A stretch of DNA of 64,000 nucleotides, from positions 578,475 to 642,474 of the forward strand of contig JAJAGP010000174.1 in NCBI GenBank assembly GCA_025084515.1, in the 5' to 3' direction. The notes beneath the pieces are model-generated. The model saw only the letters and a list, made by a program, of their open reading frames with translations. It did not search any database and had not been told where the DNA came from. Made by a program: the position numbers and the translations under genes. The DNA is from Ancistrus triradiatus (taxonomy: Eukaryota > Chordata > Actinopteri > Siluriformes > Loricariidae). Below, in pieces: positions 1 through 11,393 of the stretch (positions within the stretch are counted from its first letter, which is position 1; each line of letters opens with the position of its first letter).

Positions 1-47
1 TGTATTTCTTATTGTGTACATATTGTAGTATAGTTGTAGTATTATAT

Positions 48-1627
48 TTCTTGACCCTCCTAAACAAATGAGACAAAAATATTATACTTTGTTGTTTATT
101 ATGAGGAAAATGATCTGGTATTACATATATGTAAGTGGTAAAAGTATGTGAAACTCTTGGATTAGCAGTTAATACGAAGGTGAACTTAGAGTCAGGTGTT
201 TTCAATCAATGGGACGACAATCAGGTGCAAGTGAGCACCATGATGTATTTTAAGAGCAGGGCTCTATCAAATTCTGATCTTCACAACACGTTTGTTACAG
301 TGTATCTTGGCACAAACAGATGAGTTTTCTAAGAACCTCATTAAAAGAGTTGTTGATGCTTATCAGGCTGGTCAATACCATAGCTAAAGAGTTTGTTTTC
401 CACCAATCTATAGTCAGACAGGTGGTGTGCAAATGGAGGAAATTCAAAATCATCAAAAACATTCAGGAGTGGTCACCCACAAAGATCAAGAACAAGGCAT
501 GGAACTGTGTGCATGGTCACAGAAGAACCTATGATAACTTTAAAGCCCTTCTCATACTAACATTAATATTATTAATGAGTCCATTATGGCTTGGTGGGTA
601 ACACTGTTGCCGCACAGCAAGCAGTCTTACTCCGGGTTCTCTATTTTCCTCCCACAGTTTACGCTAAAGTGGCCCTAGTCTGTAAGTGTATGTGCCCAGC
701 AATGGATTGGTGCCCTTTCTAGGATTGTTGTTTCCTTGTGCCCTATTGCCACCTGCCGCGACCCTGTAAATGATTGGAATTGAATGAATGAGTACTGCTT
801 CAGGAGAACACTGAACCACATTTGTGTGCATGGCATGAGAAAGTCACTTTTCCCCAAAAATAACATTACTGCCCATCCACAGTTTACTAAAGATCACATG
901 GACAAGCCAGAAGGCTACTGGAAAAATTGTTTTGATGGATGAACTTGTTTGAACTTGTTTATTTAAATCAAAATGTTAGTTCTAGAAAAATGAAAACACT
1001 CTTTTACAGCATAAAAAAAGTTGTCTGGAAAACAAGCTGATGGTTGCATCATAGTTCGGGTTTGAAATTACTGATAGAGCAATGGATTCTGAATTATGCG
1101 AGCACATTCTATGAACTGAATCTCAAGAGAAAGTGGTCATATAGCATGACAACACCTCTAAGCACACATGTTGTTCTACCAGACTGGTTAAAGAAATAAA
1201 ATTAAATGTATCACCAAGTCAACATCCTGACCTTAAACCAATAAAAGTGTTGTTGAAGGACTTGAAGTGAACAGTTCATGTTAGGAAACCCACCAACATC
1301 CCAGAGTGGAAGCTGTTCTGTTTGGAGGAATGGACTAAAATTCCTTCAAGCCAGACTGATCAAGAGTAACTGGAAAAATTTAGTTGCCATTATTGCTGCC
1401 CAAGGTTATCACAGCAGACACTGAAAATAAAGTTTGTATAATTTTGCCCCTCACAGATATGTAATTTTAGATCATTTTCCACCATAAATATATGACCAAG
1501 TATACTATTTTGTCTTATTTGTTAAGCTTGGTTCTCTTTTCTTGTATGGAAATCTGCTGATGTTTTAGATCATATTTATGCAGAAACTTGGAATATATTA
1601 TAAAGGGTTCATGAGCTTTCAAGCACC
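48..1627 (+). mobile_element. Tc1 element copy A, degraded, split by a SINE
   Basis: Degenerate Tc1/mariner (DD34E) transposon. It is the same family as the copies at 2.8, 6.7, 7.9 and 29.8 kb: the subterminal sequence GAGGAAAATGATC and the stretch AAGTATGTGAAAC recur in them. The helix-turn-helix part of the transposase is readable in frame around 320-530 (residues like SIVRQVVCKWRKFK). The region holding the first catalytic Asp is deleted after about 930. The C-terminal part from about 1110 is broken by stops. The third catalytic position reads Lys (PIKVL) instead of Glu. The right inverted repeat ends near 1627 in TTCATGAGCTTTCAAGCACC. The left repeat is incomplete at the window edge. Certainly inactive. 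Confidence 0.85.
581..786 (+). mobile_element. tRNA-derived SINE inserted in Tc1 copy A
   Basis: Starts in a degenerate tRNA-like head (TTGGTGGGTAACACTGTTGC, CAGCAAGCAG). It continues through the common fish SINE body (TTTTCCTCCCACAGTTTACG) and the CCACCTGCCGCGACCCTGTA segment, and ends in a (TGAA)n tail. It interrupts the Tc1 transposase reading frame. The 7-mer AATGAGT stands before it (574-580) and after it (787-793), a plausible target-site duplication, although the tail itself resembles the 7-mer. Confidence 0.75.
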
Positions 1628-2814
1628 CTTGAATATTCAAGTGTCTCTGCTGTAAACTTAAGCTATTATATCACTGAGCTAGCAGGATATCACCTGCTTA
1701 AAGACAAGCATGTGAGATAGCATCTTTGCAGAGAACTTCTGTTCTTGTTAATACAGCATGTTTATCTTAATATAGTCCATGGCAATTGCAAGGACATTGT
1801 TTATAGGACAGTTGCTTTCTTTAGATTGCAGCTTGCATATGTTATAATCAAATGTGTGTGCCAGCCATCTATTTACAAAGACATGAAGCGTGTGAACTAC
1901 ACATTACACATAGGTACAACAACCCCCAAAAATGAGTAAATTATAAATGCACAACAACAGAGAATGAAAGATTATAACGATACAATACGTTTAGAAAGTG
2001 ATATGATTATAGCTTTTCTGCCAACTCACAAGAAATCCAAAAAAATTGCTTTGGCTCATTAGAATTCTTATGGATGTTGCATGTGATTGGGTCAGAATCT
2101 CAGGTGGTTTCATGCTAATATGCTAGTCTATGTCAGATGAAAGACAGCTGTTGCTCCACTTGATATTAGAACTAATCATTGGTAGTCAGTAAATGTTCTA
2201 GAGGGATTAATGGGAAATCTGTATGAGGCACTTATGTGCAGAGATTGACTTTGATACTTGACACACGTTACTACACTGTGATCTTTCCCTTAAGTACAAA
2301 GTAAGAAGTTCTTGTAGTGAAATTGCTGCTGTAGAGCCTGTGATGAGGGCAAAAGATCTCATGATTCGCATGAGAAAGAACTTCATAGAATAGGCAGAGG
2401 CACATCTCATCACACCGAGTCTCCTGTGGGAATGTTATCTGGTTTTGGCAGGTGTCAATGAAGAATCATGTAATGCACATCCCCTCACTGCAGGTCACAT
2501 ACATTCATCCACCTGTCATTTAGCCTTTTTGTAACATTCATGCCTTAAAATGTATTGTATAAAGAAGAACGAGTTCAGTTTCTTCTCATTCGGTTAGCCT
2601 GTGATCGAATATGAGTCATGCAACTTTTATGTTTATTGATTCAGCTGATGTTTTTTGCCAAAGAAACTAACAAGTAAGACCCCAGTCTGAGCCTACAGCT
2701 GTTGAAGACCCTACATTGGAGTATTTCCTTGTACTTGCTGGACTCAGGTGAGATTAAATTCTTTATGGGGCACCAGTTCTTGGCAGCAGTTCCTTTTTGT
2801 CATCAGTTAATTTA
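1628..2814. other. no recognisable gene
   Basis: AT-rich sequence between two Tc1 copies. I see no convincing exon, RNA gene or repeat family. The short open frames here have no family resemblance. Confidence 0.5.
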
Positions 2815-3696
2815 CAGTGGTGCTTGAAAGTTTGTGAACCCTTTAGAATTTTCTGCATAAATATGACCTAAAACATGATCAGATTTTCAAGTCCTAAAAG
2901 TCAATAAAGAGAACACGTTTAAACAAATGAAACAAAAATTTTATACTCAGTCATTTATTTATTTATTGAGGAAAATGATCCAATATCACATATTAGTGAG
3001 TGGCAAAAGTATGTGAACCTTTGCTTTCAGTATCTGGTGTGACCCCCTGTGCAGCAATAACTGCAACTAAACGTTTTCTGTAACTGTTGATCAGTCCTGC
3101 TTGGAGGAATTTTATCCCATTCCTCCATACAGAACAGCTTCAGCTCTGGAATGTTGGTGGGTTTCCTCACATTAACTTCTCGCTTCAGGTCCTTCCACAA
3201 CATTTCGATTGGATTAAGGTCAGGACTTTGATTTGGCCATTCCACAATATTACCTTTATTCTTCTTTAACCATTCTTTGGTAGAACGACTTGTGTGCTTA
3301 GGGTCATTGTCTTGCTGCATGACCCACCTTCTCTTGAGATTCACTTCATGGACAGATGTACTGACATTTTCTTTTTGAATTCAATGATATAATTCAGAAT
3401 TCATTGTTCCATCAATGATGGCAAGACATTCTGGCCCAGATGCAGCAAAACAGGCCCAAACCACCACCTACTACCACCACATACTACCACCACCTTCTGG
3501 CTCGTCCACGTGATATTTACCAAACTGCAGATGAGCAGCAATGTTTTTTTTGGAGAGCAGTGGATTTCTCCTTGCAACACTGACATGAACACCATTGTTG
3601 TTCAGTGTTCTTCTGATGGTGGACTCATGAACATTAACCTTAGCCAATGTGAGAGAGGCCTTCAGTTGCTTAGAAGTTACCCTGGGGCTCCTTCAC
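2815..3696 (-). mobile_element. Tc1 element copy B, 3' half, minus strand
   Basis: Starts at the outer end of the inverted repeat (CAGTGGTGCTTGAAAGTTTG), preceded by TA, the Tc1/mariner target. Read on the minus strand, 3027-3344 encodes the transposase C-terminal half: the second catalytic Asp in MQQDNDPKHTSR and the catalytic Glu in SPDLNPIEMLWKDLK, so both are retained here. The antisense of the N-terminal half continues to about 3696 with frameshifts and then stops abruptly against the LTR element. The 5' half of the transposon is missing, so it cannot be active. Confidence 0.85.
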
Positions 3697-4518
3697 ATGT
3701 TTACCTGGTTGCCTGCTCGCGGTCACCTCGCTACCCCTGGCTTTCAGCTCCCCCGTCGCATCATTGAGCCCCACACGTTTTCCCTTACCGCTTCAGTCTT
3801 TATTTGGGCTGTGTACTCCTTTTAGAGCGATCGAGGAATTGGGCGTCCCCCGTTTTCGCTCTTTCAAGGAACATAGCGCTGCTTATCAGCGCTGTTCCTC
3901 GTTTCCGTGTTTTGCGCTGCCCGTAGTGGGCAGTTTTGTTTAATGCTGTGTTCATGTTCCGCTCTAGTAGTCCGTGTGGCTGTGGTTCGCTTTGTGTATC
4001 CATCGTCCACGTTTTTCACGCTGTGCGGGCTTTCCGGAGAACAGTTACACGCTTCACGCGGCCTCTGGGCTCTGGGGAATCAAGAGCGAGCATTTGCTTT
4101 GTTTTTTAAAAGGAGTGATTTTTATTTTTTCTCTCTGGTTCTTCCTGCAAAGCTCCAGAGTGATATTGCGAGGCTTTGCTTTTTCACCCAGTTAAAATAC
4201 CTCGTTATAAAGAGTGTTCATTACATTTGAGTCCGTTTCTCAACTACTTCCGCCATTCTTCTGCCTCTACTTCTCGTGTCTCTGTGTCAGGGGGTGTGGC
4301 GCGTCCTGTTTACATTCGCCCCTGACACTAGAGATCAAGCGTTCAAGGCTTGGGTCTCGCATTGATCGTGGACCCGTGCCTACATTTTTGGTTCTGTGTA
4401 TTTACTCATGTCTTTTGGTTCACAATTTCCATCTGTACCTAACTGCATTTAGGTCCTAAAACTTGTTTTATTTTTATTTTCACGATTCGCCCTTGTTTAA
4501 ATATGGCGGATTGTGACA
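3697..4518 (+). repeat. upstream LTR of element 1, 5' truncated
   Basis: Aligns with 5925-6740 through many shared blocks: GGGCTGTGTACTCC, CAAGGAAC, GCCTCTGGGCTCTG, CACCCAGTTAAAATACCTCG, GGTGTGGC, ACTAGAGATCAAGCG, TTTAAATATGGCGGA. Compared with the downstream copy it lacks a block of about 70 bp after GCCTCTGGGCTCTG and has a short extra block before TTTTTCACCCAG. It ends in GTGACA, followed by the start of the internal region. Confidence 0.75.
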
Positions 4519-5546
4519 GAAGGATGCGACCAGTAATTGGACCCAGCGTTTGCTTCTGGACCTCCAATATGGAGGTCCCCACTTTCCATAAGCGGCATCC
4601 TCCCATGCTACCCAGATCCTGTTTAGCTCTTGGGGGTCTGGTCAGGTGCCTTGGTTCAAGCGTGGCCCAGCTTTGGCAACCTGACCCTGCAGAGCTACCC
4701 AGTCCCCGCCGTAGAAGGCAGTCTAAGAATGTTCTGCTGGCTCCAACTGTTTTCCAGGAATCCGGTTTTGACCCCACTGAAGCACCCAACCCTCCCAAGT
4801 TGGATGATCCCCTCCACGCCAGCCCTCGGCGACCTTGGCCACCCCGTGTGTTTAATATTACACAGGGTACCCGGTCCGTGGCCAAGTACATGGAGGAGTT
4901 ATGCGTTGCGGCCACAGAGAGCAGTTTTGATGACCTGCTGCTCATGGCCGTGTTTGAGAGGGGTCTTGACGATTGGCTGGAGAATGAGCTTGTGCCATTC
5001 CTTCCCGCCTCCTTCCTGGCTGCTCTGTGTGATCTGGCCATTCGCACTGATGAGCAGTTTCGATCCAGAGCCAGGAAGTCGGAGGCATGGTCATTCTCCC
5101 AGCCATTGCCCTCGTTCACAAGCCCTCCCAGCTTTGTACCCGCCGCACCCATTAGCTCTGTACCTGAGCAGCTAGCACCACCCAACTCCATACCTGAGCT
5201 CACCGCACTCATTAGCTTCGTACCTGAGCAGTTGCCGCTGCCGAACTCCGTACCTGAGCTCGCCGCACCCATTAGCTCCATACCTGAGCATGTTAGCTCC
5301 ATACTTGAGTATTTTGCGCACCGGTCGTCTTCGCCGGTCTCTGCGGTGTGGTCGCTACTGCCGACCCCCACGCCACGATCTTTTGTACCGATCCCTGCGC
5401 AATGGTCTTTTGTACCTTTCCCTGCCCCACGGTTGCTACCACCGACCCCTGCGCTGCGGTCTTTTGTACCAATCCCTGCGCACCGGTCGACACCTCCGAT
5501 CCCTGCACCACAGTCTTTTGTACCAATCCCCGTGCTGCGATTGTAG
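4503..5546 (+). pseudogene. gag remnant with Pro-rich repeat tail (LTR element 1)
   Basis: Open frame of 347 codons. Residues about 119-200 match the Ty3/gypsy gag capsid region in style: QGTRSVAKYMEEL, FERGLDDWLENELVPFLP, LCDLAIRTDEQFRSRARK. This is the usual gag pattern of a tract that is often LRQG...SV.EY, then a long helix, then DLAIRID. The N-terminal gag part is not recognisable and the natural gag start seems lost: an ATTGGACCC sequence stands near 4535 where ATGGACCC would be expected. The ATG used here lies inside the LTR. From about residue 215 the protein becomes repeats of the type APISSVPEQLAPPNS, then PIPAPQSFVP. No zinc knuckle follows. Probably not functional as a complete gag. 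Confidence 0.6.
5145..5300 (+). repeat. tandem repeat, unit about 69 bp, in gag tail
   Basis: About two and a half copies of a unit containing CACCCATTAGCTC, TACCTGAGCAG and ACTCC.TACCTGAGCTC. It keeps the reading frame because the unit is a multiple of three, encoding a Pro/Glu/Ser-rich periodic peptide. Confidence 0.7.
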
Positions 5547-5570
5547 CTGCCGACCCCCGCGCTTCGGTTG
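5375..5570 (+). repeat. tandem repeat, unit about 30 bp, in gag tail
   Basis: Imperfect copies built around TCTTTTGTACC.ATCCCTGC, encoding repeats of the type RSFVPIPA. The unit again preserves frame over most of its length, until a stop at about 5544. Confidence 0.7.
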
Positions 5571-5690
5571 TTTGTGCCTGTTCCTTGCTGTGGTCACCTT
5601 TATTGACCTCGGTGCTAAGATTCTTGACATCTGTTTGCCTAGCTAGGTAACTCGCACCGACCTTTTTCATTGACCTTGGGGGGAGGGTAC

Positions 5691-6740
5691 TACTAGGAGT
5701 CACACTCCTAATCGACAGTCGAATCGCTGTTCGGCTTGAGCAGGCTTAGTGCGATCGCGCATGGTGCCAAACAAAAGTGGCGACACCTGTTGGCCAGGCT
5801 ATTTAAGGGCACCTTTGAGCCCTGACTGTGTCGTATCCTTGCTTATCTATACATACGCCATTCTGGTAATGTACAGTCAAGAGACTGGCGATGAGGTAGA
5901 GCATAGAAAGTTAGGAAGGGCAAGATTCCTTTGCGCGTTTGTCTCCTTACTGTCCTTCAGCAACTTTCGGCTCCCCCATCGCAGCATTGAGCTCCCCGGG
6001 TTTTCCTTCGCTGCTCCAGTCCTTATTTGGGCTGTGTACTCCCCTCAGAGTGATCGCAGAATTGGGCTTCCCCCATTTTCGGTCCGTCAAGGAACGTAGC
6101 GCTGCTTATTCGTGCAGTTCCTCGTTTCCGCTTTTCAGTTTCTTTAAATGCTTTGTAATCGCATTCGTGTTCTGCTTCGGTAGTCTGTGTGGCTGTGGTT
6201 TGCTTCGTGTCCACCGTTCGCGTTCGTTTCATGCTGCACAGACTGTCCGGAGAACCGTTACACGCTTCATGCGGCCTCTGGGCTCTGTGGAATCCCTGGA
6301 GGCTTATGCCAATGCACAATCCTTTTGCTCTCAGAGCTGCGCTCTGCGCATGGGCAGTTCGAGAACGAGCATTTGCTCCGTTTTTGAAAAGGAGTGTTTT
6401 TTTATTTCTTTCTCTAGTTCATCCTTTTTCACCCAGTTAAAATACCTCGCTATAAAGAATGTTCATTATGTTTGAGTCCGTTGCTCAATGGCTCTTACTT
6501 CCGCCATTCATCTGCCTCTCCTTCTCATGTCTCTGTGTCAGGGGGTGTGGCTCATCCTGATTACATTCGCTTCTGACACTAGAGATCAAGCGAGATCGAG
6601 CATAAATTTTTGGTTCTGGGTATTTACTCACATCTTTTGGTTCACAATTTCCATCTGGAGCTAACTGCATTTGGGTCCTAAAACCCATTATATTTTTTTT
6701 TTCACAGTTTGCCTCTGTTTAAATATGGCGGACCGTAACA
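5691..6740 (+). repeat. downstream LTR of element 1
   Basis: Starts just after the purine tract; the exact first base is uncertain because no TG terminus is obvious. It contains a TATA-like CTATTTAAGG near 5800 and shares its last ~815 bp with the upstream LTR. It ends in GTAACA at 6740 against a Tc1 fragment. The LTR is about 1.05 kb. Confidence 0.7.
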
Positions 6741-7035
6741 CCAAACTGATGTACAGAACTGTTCAAAAGTTATCAGAAACAATTGGTTACCATTATTGCT
6801 ACCCAAAGGGGTCACACCTGATACTGAAAGCAATTGTTCAAATACTTTGGTTACTCACAGATATTGGAATATTGTCCTCAATAAATAAATGACCAAGTAT
6901 AATATTTTTGTCTCATTTGTTTAACTGGGTTCTCCTTATCTACTTTTAGGACTTGTGTGAAAATCTGATTTTGTTTTAGGTCACATTTATGCAGAAATAA
7001 AGAAAATTCTAAAGGGTTCACAAACTGTTAAGCAC
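6741..7035 (+). mobile_element. Tc1 3'-end fragment, plus strand
   Basis: Matches the last transposase codons and right inverted repeat of the Tc1 family of copies A-C: CATTATTGCTACCCAAAGGGGTCACACC, then ATACTGAAAGC, CAATAAATAAATGACCAAG and AAAATTCTAAAGGGTTCAC. Only the 3' end is present. It lies in the opposite orientation to copy B on the other side of LTR element 1. Confidence 0.8.
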
Positions 7036-7686
7036 AACTATATACAGCACTTGCCTCTCCAAACTTTCTGAGCACACTGATGTGCCAAAAGATTCTAATG
7101 TAGGTGTAAGCGAATGTGACATATATATTTGTAATATAAACTGTCAGTCGGTACATGATGGGTTTGACTTATGTTATTGCATCGTATTTTTAGCACGTGT
7201 GAATGTGAGTAATTGGTTGGGCTTAACTTGTGGCCTGATCTGATTAGTGTGCTGGCAGTGCTTGATGAGCAGACAGGAGCTTTTTTTAGACTACTGACTA
7301 AAAATGTTTGCTTTTTTTTTCTTACTTCTGTCACTTTCACTGTTAGTGACAGTTTGGGTTTATTTGCAGCCACATTGTAACAAGTATGGCAGATTTCAGT
7401 TCATTAATCACAAGTGTGTCTAGAAATATATTTCCTTCCTTTTCCTGCCTTTGCTGAGATTTTCATTCATTATCACATTTTTTTTTTTCATTCAGGAAAT
7501 CAGTACGATGTCAGGTAGTGGGTGATAGTGGGTGGAGGTGGAGGAGCTGAATGCATGTTTTAATTTATTCACAAACTAAATCTACAGAGACACTCCAAGC
7601 AGGAGGCTCTATCAATGGCTCTATTGGCTTGTATTAGACTGCAATATTTAAAATTTTATAGTGAATGTGAATTAAATTTATATATC

Positions 7687-7733
<47 letters not shown>

Positions 7734-7867
7734 TATAAATTATATATATTGTTAAATTATATTAAATTATGAATGTGAATTAAATTTATATATATATATT
7801 TTTTTTATTATGTAAACTTATTATATATATATATATATATCTTTATATATCTTAAGATATATAAATT
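7036..7867. repeat. AT-rich spacer with (TA)n microsatellites
   Basis: No gene seen. 7690-7862 holds (TA)n tracts. The sentence-like unit GAATGTGAATTAAATTTATATAT occurs at about 7664 and again at about 7771, so the tract contains a small duplication. Confidence 0.8.
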
Positions 7868-9006
7868 TATATATTTCTGCATAAATATGACATAAAACAT
7901 CATCAGCTGTTCACACAAGTCCTAAAAGTAGATAAAGAGAACCCCATTAAAAAAATTAGACAAAAATATTATACTTAATCGTTTATTTATTGAGGAAAAT
8001 GATCCAATATTACAAATTCGTGAGTGGCAACAGTATGTGAACCTCTAGGATTAACAGTTAATTTGAAGGTGAAATTAGAGTCAGGTGTTTTCAATCAATG
8101 GGATGACCATCAGGTGTGAGTGGGCACTCTGTTTTATTTAAAGAACAGGGATCTATTAAAGTCTGCTCTTCACAACACATGTTTGTGGAAATGTATCATG
8201 GCACGAACAAAGGAGATTTCATGAGGACCTCAGAAACCTCAGAGACCTCAGTTGTTGATGCTCATCAGACTGGGAAAGGTTAGAAAACCATCTCTAAAGA
8301 ATTTGGACTCCACTAATCCACAGTCAGACAGATGTGTACAAATGGAGGAAATTCAAGATCATTGTTAACCTCCCCAGGAATGGTCGACCAACAAAGATCA
8401 CTCCAAGAACAAGGCGTGTAATAGTTGACGAGGTCACAAAGGACCCCAGGGTAACTTCTAAGCAGCTGAAGGCTTCTGTCACATTGGCTAATGGTAATGT
8501 TCATGACAGGGTTGCAAGGAGAAATCCACTGCTCTCCAAAAAGAACACCGCTGCTCGTCTGCAGGTTGCTAAAGATCACGTGGACAAGCCAGAAGGCTAT
8601 TGGAAGTTTTGTGGACGGATGAGACCAAAATAGAACTTTTTGGTTTAAAAGAAAAGTGTTATGTTTAGAGAAAGGAAAACACTGCATTCTAGCATAAGAA
8701 CCTTATCCCATCTGTGAAACATGGTGGTGGTGGTGTCATGGTTTGGGCCTGTTTTGCTGCATCTGGGCCAGCAGAATTATATTATTGAATTCAAAAGGAA
8801 ATGTCAAGACATCTGTCCATGATCTGAATCTCAAGAGAAGGTGGGTCATGCAGCAAGACAATGACCATAAGCACACAAGTCGTTCTATCAAAGAATGGTT
8901 AAAGAAGAATAAAGTTAATGTTTTGGAATGGCCAAGTCAAAGTCCTGACCTTATTCAAATCGAAATGTTGTGGAAGGACCTGAAGCGAGCAGTTAATATG
9001 AGGAAA
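7868..9006 (+). mobile_element. Tc1 element copy C, 3' truncated
   Basis: Left inverted repeat without its outermost bases (TATTTCTGCATAAATATGAC), then the transposase. The helix-turn-helix and AT-hook-like stretch are readable at 8334-8630 (YKWRKFKIIVNLPRNGRPTKITPRTRR). A frameshift falls exactly at the first catalytic Asp (near 8615, read as GRMRPK). The second Asp and the Glu remain in 8810-9000 (QQDNDHKHTSR; IEMLWKDL). It is cut off at 9006 by a SINE. Inactive. Confidence 0.85.
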
Positions 9007-9199
9007 TGTGGGTCCTTAGGTCTGTATGTCCTCCTGTGTCTTCGTGGATTTACATATGCAATATGTTAATTGATTATGCTAATTTGGTATTGACTTGAGT
9101 GTATATGTATAATTAATTTTGATGTAACCTTGTATGTGACAGTGAAATGGAAACTGATGCTGGTAGCAACATTAAATTAAACCAAACAAACAAACAAAC
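9007..9199 (+). mobile_element. SINE fragment with (AAAC)n tail
   Basis: Shares with 59467-59678 the blocks TAATTGATTATGC, ATTGACTTGAGTGT, GATGTAACCTTGT, GAAATGG and CTGATGCTGGT, and ends in CCAAACAAACAAACAAAC. The tRNA-like head is missing, so it is a 5'-truncated SINE copy lying directly at the broken end of Tc1 copy C. Confidence 0.7.
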
Positions 9200-9216
9200 T
9201 ATGACACACACAAAGA

Positions 9217-10170
9217 TATTTTCCCTAGTTGACAGACTTTGAGAGGGGGCGCATCATTGGATTGAGAGACGCAGGTTGGTTGTTTCGACAAATTGGTCAC
9301 TGTTCTGACCTCGCTGTTAGGAGGTATTGGGAGCATTGCTTCCATGAGCACATGCATACACAGCACACAGGCTCCGGACGGCCCAGACAGACCATCAGTA
9401 GAGAGGATTGTTTGATTTACCAACAAGCAGCTCCCACAGTTTTGTTCTCCACCATCCAGACACAGGTGGCACCTTCACTACACACCCCAGTCTCTGCCCA
9501 GACCATTTACAGGCACTTAGCAGAAGCAAATTTGCTCTCACAGCACCCATTAAGTGTGCTGCCATAGACAGCCAGCCACTGTCACCTTCATTTGCAGTGG
9601 TATCGTGAATGAGAAACCTGGACTGCTACGGACAGGAACCATATCATCTTTAGCGATGAATCAACGTTCTGTTCGGGATCTGATGACAAAAAGGATTCGA
9701 GTGTAGAGGCCTTGTGGTGAAAATAACCGTGACCTAAAACATCTGGCCTTTTCTGTTGAACAACACACTGCCCCCACTGCAGATGCGATGATCGGGGGAC
9801 CATCGCATATGATAGTCAGTCATCCCTAGTAGTGATACGAAGAACAATAACAGATCAGCGATATGTGCAGGACATCTCTCATGGCAGGGCTTCCAATTGG
9901 TATTTTTCATGAGGATAATGCATGCCCACACACAGCGAGGGTTTCCTAGGAATGGTTTTACCAGATTGCAGTATTTTCTTGGCCTACCCAGTGACCAGAT
10001 TTATTGCTAAACAAGCATTTATGGGACCAGCTGGGACCCCAACTTTGGCAACCTACACAATCTACAGGTCCAGCTGCAACATTTTTATGTGCAAATGTGC
10101 CACAGGATACCATACAGAACCTGTATGCCTCCATCTTGTATTTGGGCTAGAGGTGGCCCAACAGGGTAAT
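9217..10170 (+). mobile_element. second Tc1 family, nearly full-length, frameshifted
   Basis: Transposase starts in 9229 onward as MTDFERGRIIGLRDAGW, with a Cro/paired-like helix-turn-helix and then SGRPRQTISRED. The first catalytic Asp sits in FSDEST near 9654. The second region reads EDNACPHTA near 9912-9940. The expected Glu of the third site reads Lys in the frame NKHLWDQL (near 10010). The end, near 10085-10170, is CKCATGYHTEPV in a shifted frame. Multiple frameshifts; inactive. A second copy of this family lies at 57905-58640. Confidence 0.8.
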
Positions 10171-10785
10171 TAGAGCCTCTAGCAAGACTTTTGGCTTTCA
10201 CAGACCTGTAACTTCTTCTTTAAGAAGCTCTGCTGCCCTCCACTCGTTACCTGTATTAATGGCACCTGTTTGACCTCGTTATCTGTATAAAAGACACCTG
10301 TCTACAGCCTCAAACAGTCATACTCCAAACTCAACCATGGCCAAGACCAAAGAGCTGTCGAAGGACACCAGGAAGAAAATTGTAGATCTGCACCAGGCTG
10401 GGAAGAGTGAATCTACAATAGGCAAGCAGGTTGGTGTGAATAAATCAGTAACTACACACTACACCAAGAATGACTCAGATCCTGCAGTGCCAGGCGTGTC
10501 CCCCTGCTTAAGCCAGTACATGTCCAGGCCCATCTGAAGTTTGCCAGAGAGCATATGGATGATCCAGAAGAGGATTGGGAGAATATGTGGTCAGTTGAAA
10601 CCAAAATAGAACTTTTTGGTAAAAACTCAACTCGTCGTGTTTGGAGGAAGAAGAATGCGGAGTTGCATCCCAAGAACACCATACCTACTGTGAAGCAGGG
10701 GGGTGGAAACATCATGTTTTGGGACTGTTTTTCTGCAAAGTGAACAGGACGACTGATCCATGTTAAGGGAAGTATGAACGGGGCC
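10171..10785 (+). mobile_element. third Tc1 family, 5' part, interrupted
   Basis: Starts with leader sequence and an ATG at 10337 encoding MAKTKELSKDTRKKIVDLHQ, a typical Tc1 N-terminus. It continues to the first catalytic region (VWRKKNAELHPKNTIPTVK; the first Asp-like position is altered to VETK) and breaks at about 10785 (GGGGCCATGTA). The matching 3' end reappears at 13772-14060, beyond LTR element 2. The transposase middle, including the second Asp and the Glu, is missing from both halves. Confidence 0.8.
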
Positions 10786-11393
10786 ATGTATTTTTGTTCA
10801 TGTTGTTATAGCTAGCCTAACCTAGCCCATGCTTTGTGTATTCGTGTTCATGTTATACCTAAACTAACCCATGCTTTGTGTATTCTAGTCCGTGTGATTA
10901 TACCTAGCCTAGCCTTGCCCATGCTCTTGTATTCTTGTTCATGTTGTGATACCTAGCCTAGCCTAGCCCATGCCCTTCATATTTTGTTAATGTTATTATT
11001 CCTAGTCTAGCCCGTGCTCTTTATATTCGGGTTCAGGTTCTTATACCTAACCTTACCTAGCCCTAGCTCTTGTGTTCATGTTGTTCTCCCTAGCCCAGCC
11101 TGGCCCATATTCTTTATACTCTAGTTCATGTTGTTGTGCCTAGCCAAGCCTAGTCTATGTCCTTAATTCTCGAGTTCTTGTTGTGGGATCCTGCCCCAGT
11201 TTGTTAGCTGTGTTTCTCCTAGTTTGTCCTTGTGCGCTTAACTGTTTTGCATATTATCTTAGTCTAGGTAGGTTTGCCTTATTGTTCGTGTGCTGTGCCT
11301 TATTTCTGTGCCTGGGGAACACCTTTGTTTAATAAATCATCTTTTGAATTGGGACCTGAATTCACCTGCTCGTGCCTCGCCGCCCCTGTGACA
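10786..11393 (+). repeat. upstream LTR of element 2, internally repetitive
   Basis: Ends in GTGACA. The first ~390 bp consist of imperfect repeats of roughly 60 bp, each with a CCTAGCCTAGCCCATGC-like core followed by a TATTCTTGTTCATGTTGT-like arm. A poly(A) signal AATAAA lies near 11331. The 3' two thirds align closely with 13325-13771. Confidence 0.75.

Larger units (their letters stand above)
3697..6740 (+). mobile_element. Ty3/gypsy-derived LTR element 1, gag only, no pol
   Basis: Two long direct repeats (3697-4518 and about 5691-6740) flank about 1.2 kb of internal sequence. A purine tract (GGGGGGAGGG, 5678-5687) lies just before the downstream repeat, as expected of a polypurine tract. 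A CTATTTAAGG promoter-like box lies in the downstream repeat near 5800. The internal region carries a gag remnant followed by Pro-rich tandem repeats. No protease, reverse transcriptase or integrase is present. The upstream LTR lacks its first ~230 bp, so the element is 5' truncated. Probably a non-autonomous derivative that depended on a full gypsy partner. Confidence 0.75.

Noticed and set aside
4439..5371. Long minus-strand open frame (310 codons) opposite the gag repeats
   Set aside because: Mirror of a codon-periodic, GC-rich repeat on the plus strand; no domain, and its Ser/Gly-rich text is the antisense of Pro/Ser codons.
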